Shown: positions 36,839-40,148 of the stretch, piece after piece
How positions within the stretch are numbered: the stretch's first letter is position 1
Layout: the number at the start of each line of letters is the position of its first letter
DNA from: an uncultured Prevotella sp.
GTDB lineage: Bacteria; Bacteroidota; Bacteroidia; Bacteroidales; Bacteroidaceae
NCBI GenBank assembly: GCA_945834405.1
Contig: CAMAHD010000005.1
Coordinates: 1-40,148 of the forward strand
Length of the DNA stretch: 40,148 nucleotides
Reading direction: 5' to 3'
Position numbers and translations under genes: made by a program
The notes under the pieces: generated by a model
Told to the model about the DNA's origin: nothing
The model's database searches: none
What the model saw: only the letters and a program-made list of their open reading frames with translations

Positions 36839-39400
36839 ATGAAAAATATTCTTGCTGCATTAGCGCTCACACTTTTATCTGTCGCTAACTTACATGCACA
36901 GACATCCATGACCGATCAGGCTGTCATGGAATTTGTCATCACAGAGCACGAAAAAGGCACTGATCAGGCTCAGATTGTCACCAAACTGATGCAAAGAGGC
37001 GTTACCATCGACCAAATCAGACGTGTTAAAAAGAAGGTAGAGCAGGAGACTGGAACCCAATCGCTGGGTGCCAAGAACCTGACAACCTCTAACGACACCC
37101 GACTCAGGGAGAATAACGGCAAGAAAAAGGAAGATTACAACGCAGCCCCTTACAGAACCAAAGACGGCAAAGTAATCAACAAAAAGAACACGTATGACGA
37201 AAAAGACCCCAACTTCATGCTGATGAAGAAGGAACTGAGTACATTTGCGCCCGACTCTACGGAATATTACGACAACCTGTATCTGCAAGAAATGATGCAG
37301 CAGGAGCCAGCCAAAAAGGTGTTCGGACGAGACATCTTTAACAATAAGGACCTGACCTTCGAGCCCAACATGAATATAGCCACCCCACAGAACTATCGTC
37401 TGGGACCTGGTGATGCCGTTTATGTCGATGTCTGGGGAGCTTCACAACAAAGCTATCAAAGCACCGTATCTCCCGACGGAACCATTCTGATTGAGGGATT
37501 CGGTCCTATCAACGTCAGCGGCATGACGGTCAAGGAGGCCAACGCCACCGTCAAAAGACAGTTAGGTGCCCGTTACAGCAGTTCACAAATCAAGCTGACC
37601 GTCGGACAGACCAAAACCATCATGGTGAACGTGATGGGTGAGGTGACTACGCCGGGAACCTATACTCTTTCAGCCTTTTCTTCTGTTTTTCATGCCCTGT
37701 ATATGGCAGGTGGCACCAACGAAATCGGTACTCTGAGAAACATCAAGGTATATAGGAACAACAAATTAGTAAGCACTGTCGACATCTACGATTATATCCT
37801 GAACGGCAAACTGAGCGGCAACGTCAGACTGGCAGACAACGACGTCATCGTTGTTGGTCCATACGAATGTCTGGTCAACGTAACCGGAAAGGTGAAGCGC
37901 CCCATGTTCTATGAGATGAAGAAAGACGAGAGCATGAAGACCCTTCTCTCCTACGCAGGAGGATTCAGGGGAGACGCCTTCAAGAAAACGGTCAGACTGT
38001 ATAGGAAAAGCGGTTCCAGATATACGGTTTTCAACGTTGATGAATTTGACATGGGCAGTTTCAAGCTGAGCGATGAAGACTCTGTCAATGTCGACTCTGT
38101 GCTTCCCCGCTATGCAAACATGGCAGAAATCAAGGGAGCCGTATTCCGCCCCGGCATGTATCAGATTGACGGCACGACGACTACCATACGTTCACTGATT
38201 GAACAGGCAGAAGGAACGACGGAGGATGCCATTACCAACCATGCCGTCATGCATCGCATGCGCCCAGACCGAACCCTTGAGGTATTGACTGTTGACATAG
38301 AAGGCATTCTGGCAGGAACGTCACCGGACATTGCCCTTCAGAGCGAAGACGTCCTTTATGTTCCCAGCAACAAAGAACAGATGGAGAACCAGACCCTGAC
38401 CATCCACGGAGAGGTGGTCTATCCTGGCACATATAAATATGCAGCCAACGAAACCCTTGAAGACTTTGTCCTTCAGGCAGGCGGTCTCACGGATGCAGCA
38501 TCCGTGATGAAGGTAGATGTAGCGAGACGCATCGTCGACCCCAAAGCTACCATACCCTCTGACACCATTGCCCACACTTTCACCTTCTCTCTGAAGGATG
38601 GATTCAGCAATAACCGTGATGAGGCATTCAAGCTCATGCCCTACGATGAAGTATACATCCGCAAAAGCCCCGGATATACAGAACAGCAGAATGTACAGAT
38701 TGACGGAGAGGTGGTATTCAGCGGCACTTACACTCTTTCCCGCAAGAACGAGCGCCTGAGCGATTTGGTCAAGCGAGCCGGAGGCGTCACCGACCTGGCT
38801 TATGTCAAAGGAGCCCGTTTGCTCAGAAAAGTATCTGAGATAGAGCGCAAACGCATGGAGGAAGTCATGAAGATGCAACGTGAACAAAACGAGCAGGTCA
38901 TGATTGAGCAGGCCCTGAAGAGCGGCCGTTCTGTCAGCGACATGAAGATGTCTGCCTCCAACTACAAATACGAAATACCTGAAACCTATCCGGTAGGTAT
39001 CGAATTGGACAAAGCCATCAGCAACCCAGGCAGCGATGCCGACTTGGTATTGCGCGAGGGAGACAGACTGATTGTTCCCGTCTACAATGGTACGGTCAAG
39101 ATAAATGGTGAGGTGATGTATCCAAACACAGTAGGCTACAATAAAGGCAAAAGCATCAAATACTACATTAATCAAGCTGGTGGATATAGTGCCAAAGCCA
39201 AGAAAAACAACACCTATATTATCTATATGAACGGTGACGTGGCAAAAGCTACCGGCAAATCAAAGGTACAGCCAGGCTGTGAAATCGTAGTACCAGCCAA
39301 GACCATCACCAAGATGTCTACTACAGAAACCGTAGCCCTTGCATCCGGTACAGCATCTATTGCCACCATGATTGCCACCATTGCTAACTTATTGAAATAA
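36839..39400 (+). CDS. Wza-like SLBB-domain polysaccharide export protein
   Basis: Poly_export motif YRLGPGDAVYVDVWG followed by repeated SLBB-like units (VNVMGEVTTPGTYTLSAFSSVFHALYMAGG, etc.). Confidence 0.93.
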   Translation: MKNILAALALTLLSVANLHAQTSMTDQAVMEFVITEHEKGTDQAQIVTKLMQRGVTIDQIRRVKKKVEQETGTQSLGAKNLTTSNDTRLRENNGKKKEDYNAAPYRTKDGKVINKKNTYDEKDPNFMLMKKELSTFAPDSTEYYDNLYLQEMMQQEPAKKVFGRDIFNNKDLTFEPNMNIATPQNYRLGPGDAVYVDVWGASQQSYQSTVSPDGTILIEGFGPINVSGMTVKEANATVKRQLGARYSSSQIKLTVGQTKTIMVNVMGEVTTPGTYTLSAFSSVFHALYMAGGTNEIGTLRNIKVYRNNKLVSTVDIYDYILNGKLSGNVRLADNDVIVVGPYECLVNVTGKVKRPMFYEMKKDESMKTLLSYAGGFRGDAFKKTVRLYRKSGSRYTVFNVDEFDMGSFKLSDEDSVNVDSVLPRYANMAEIKGAVFRPGMYQIDGTTTTIRSLIEQAEGTTEDAITNHAVMHRMRPDRTLEVLTVDIEGILAGTSPDIALQSEDVLYVPSNKEQMENQTLTIHGEVVYPGTYKYAANETLEDFVLQAGGLTDAASVMKVDVARRIVDPKATIPSDTIAHTFTFSLKDGFSNNRDEAFKLMPYDEVYIRKSPGYTEQQNVQIDGEVVFSGTYTLSRKNERLSDLVKRAGGVTDLAYVKGARLLRKVSEIERKRMEEVMKMQREQNEQVMIEQALKSGRSVSDMKMSASNYKYEIPETYPVGIELDKAISNPGSDADLVLREGDRLIVPVYNGTVKINGEVMYPNTVGYNKGKSIKYYINQAGGYSAKAKKNNTYIIYMNGDVAKATGKSKVQPGCEIVVPAKTITKMSTTETVALASGTASIATMIATIANLLK

Positions 39401-39411
39401 CGAACGAAATA

Positions 39412-40148
39412 ATGGAAGAAAAGAAAGAATTGGAAGTCATCGACCTAAGGGTCGTCTTCAACAAAATATGGACAAGGCGAAAGCTGTTCTATAAGGTTCT
39501 GCCAATAACCTTTGTTCTCTCATGTGCCTATATCCTGTGTATACCGAGAACTTACACATCCAGTTTGAGTCTTGCTCCGGAAATAGGCAACAGCGGTGGC
39601 ATGGCAGGAACACTTGGCTCATTGGCATCTACTTTCGGCTTTGATTTAGGCTCCATGGAAACCACAGATGCCATCAACCCCATGCTCTACCCAGACTTGA
39701 TGGAAGACAACGGATTCGTTGTCGGTCTCTTTGACATTCAGGTAAAAAGCATGGATGGCGAGATTCATTGCAGCTATTTTGACTATCTGACAAAATACCA
39801 GAAGCGTCCATTCTGGAAATATATCATTGGCTGGGTGAAGAATTTATTACCGAAAGATGAAGATAGGCGAGGAGGTTCCGGAGCCCAATTCAACCCATAT
39901 ATCTTATCCAAAAAACAAGATGACGTGTGTGGTGCGATTAGAAACAACATATCAATCAACATTGACAAGAAGACCGCTGTCATTTCAATTGCCGTAGAGG
40001 CACAGGATGCCCTGATATGCAAGACCCTTGCAGATTCCTTGAAAGAGCGACTACAGACTTTCATCACGAATTATCGAACCAACAAAGCACGTGTGGACGA
40101 GCAATACTACAAGAAACTCGTCGATGAAGCCAAGGCTGATTACGAGAA
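39412..40148 (+). CDS. Wzz-like chain-length determinant protein, truncated by window end
   Basis: Own translation from ATG 39412: MEEKKELEVIDLRVVFNKIWTRRKLFYKVLPITFVLSCAYILCIPRTYTSSLSLAPEIGN..., open to 40148; 11 bp after the Wza-like stop. Confidence 0.85.
   Translation, partial: MEEKKELEVIDLRVVFNKIWTRRKLFYKVLPITFVLSCAYILCIPRTYTSSLSLAPEIGNSGGMAGTLGSLASTFGFDLGSMETTDAINPMLYPDLMEDNGFVVGLFDIQVKSMDGEIHCSYFDYLTKYQKRPFWKYIIGWVKNLLPKDEDRRGGSGAQFNPYILSKKQDDVCGAIRNNISINIDKKTAVISIAVEAQDALICKTLADSLKERLQTFITNYRTNKARVDEQYYKKLVDEAKADYE

Overview
This 40 kb chromosomal window looks Bacteroidota, most likely Prevotella-like, judging by TAnnTTTG promoters, lipobox proteins, TamL/TamB and DUF4836/DUF3256 families. 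Genus is inferred, not computed. It is mostly housekeeping and envelope genes. In order: the end of a probable IS21-type element (23-bp repeats, 1-85); a T9SS plug-like protein; manA; a small secreted Cys/Lys heptad-repeat protein; htrA; the primary sigma factor; rsmG; an MBL hydrolase; a long minus-strand run (ABC permease fused to DUF3256, ABC ATPase, DUF4836 lipoprotein, rsmE, bifunctional nuclease, MFS nucleoside transporter, DUF4296, lspA, DksA-like, ileS, barrel protein, HAD, Wzc-like BY-kinase, rfbA); zapB-like/zapA/rny; a nucleotidyltransferase; tamL and tamB; and the start of an exopolysaccharide export locus (Wza-like SLBB protein, then a Wzz-like gene cut by the window end). I found no obvious defence system, CRISPR array, rRNA or tRNA. 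The least ordinary items are: (1) the secreted protein with Cys at exactly every 7th residue for 8 heptads (2864-3031); (2) two unrelated intergenic arrays of reiterated palindromic arms with mutually exclusive pairings (3139-3233 and 28411-28505); (3) the permease-DUF3256 fusion beside an ABC ATPase with degenerate motifs; (4) a 98-bp MITE-like inverted repeat supplying the lspA stop codon; (5) a YGx-repeat Tyr tail on the BY-kinase.
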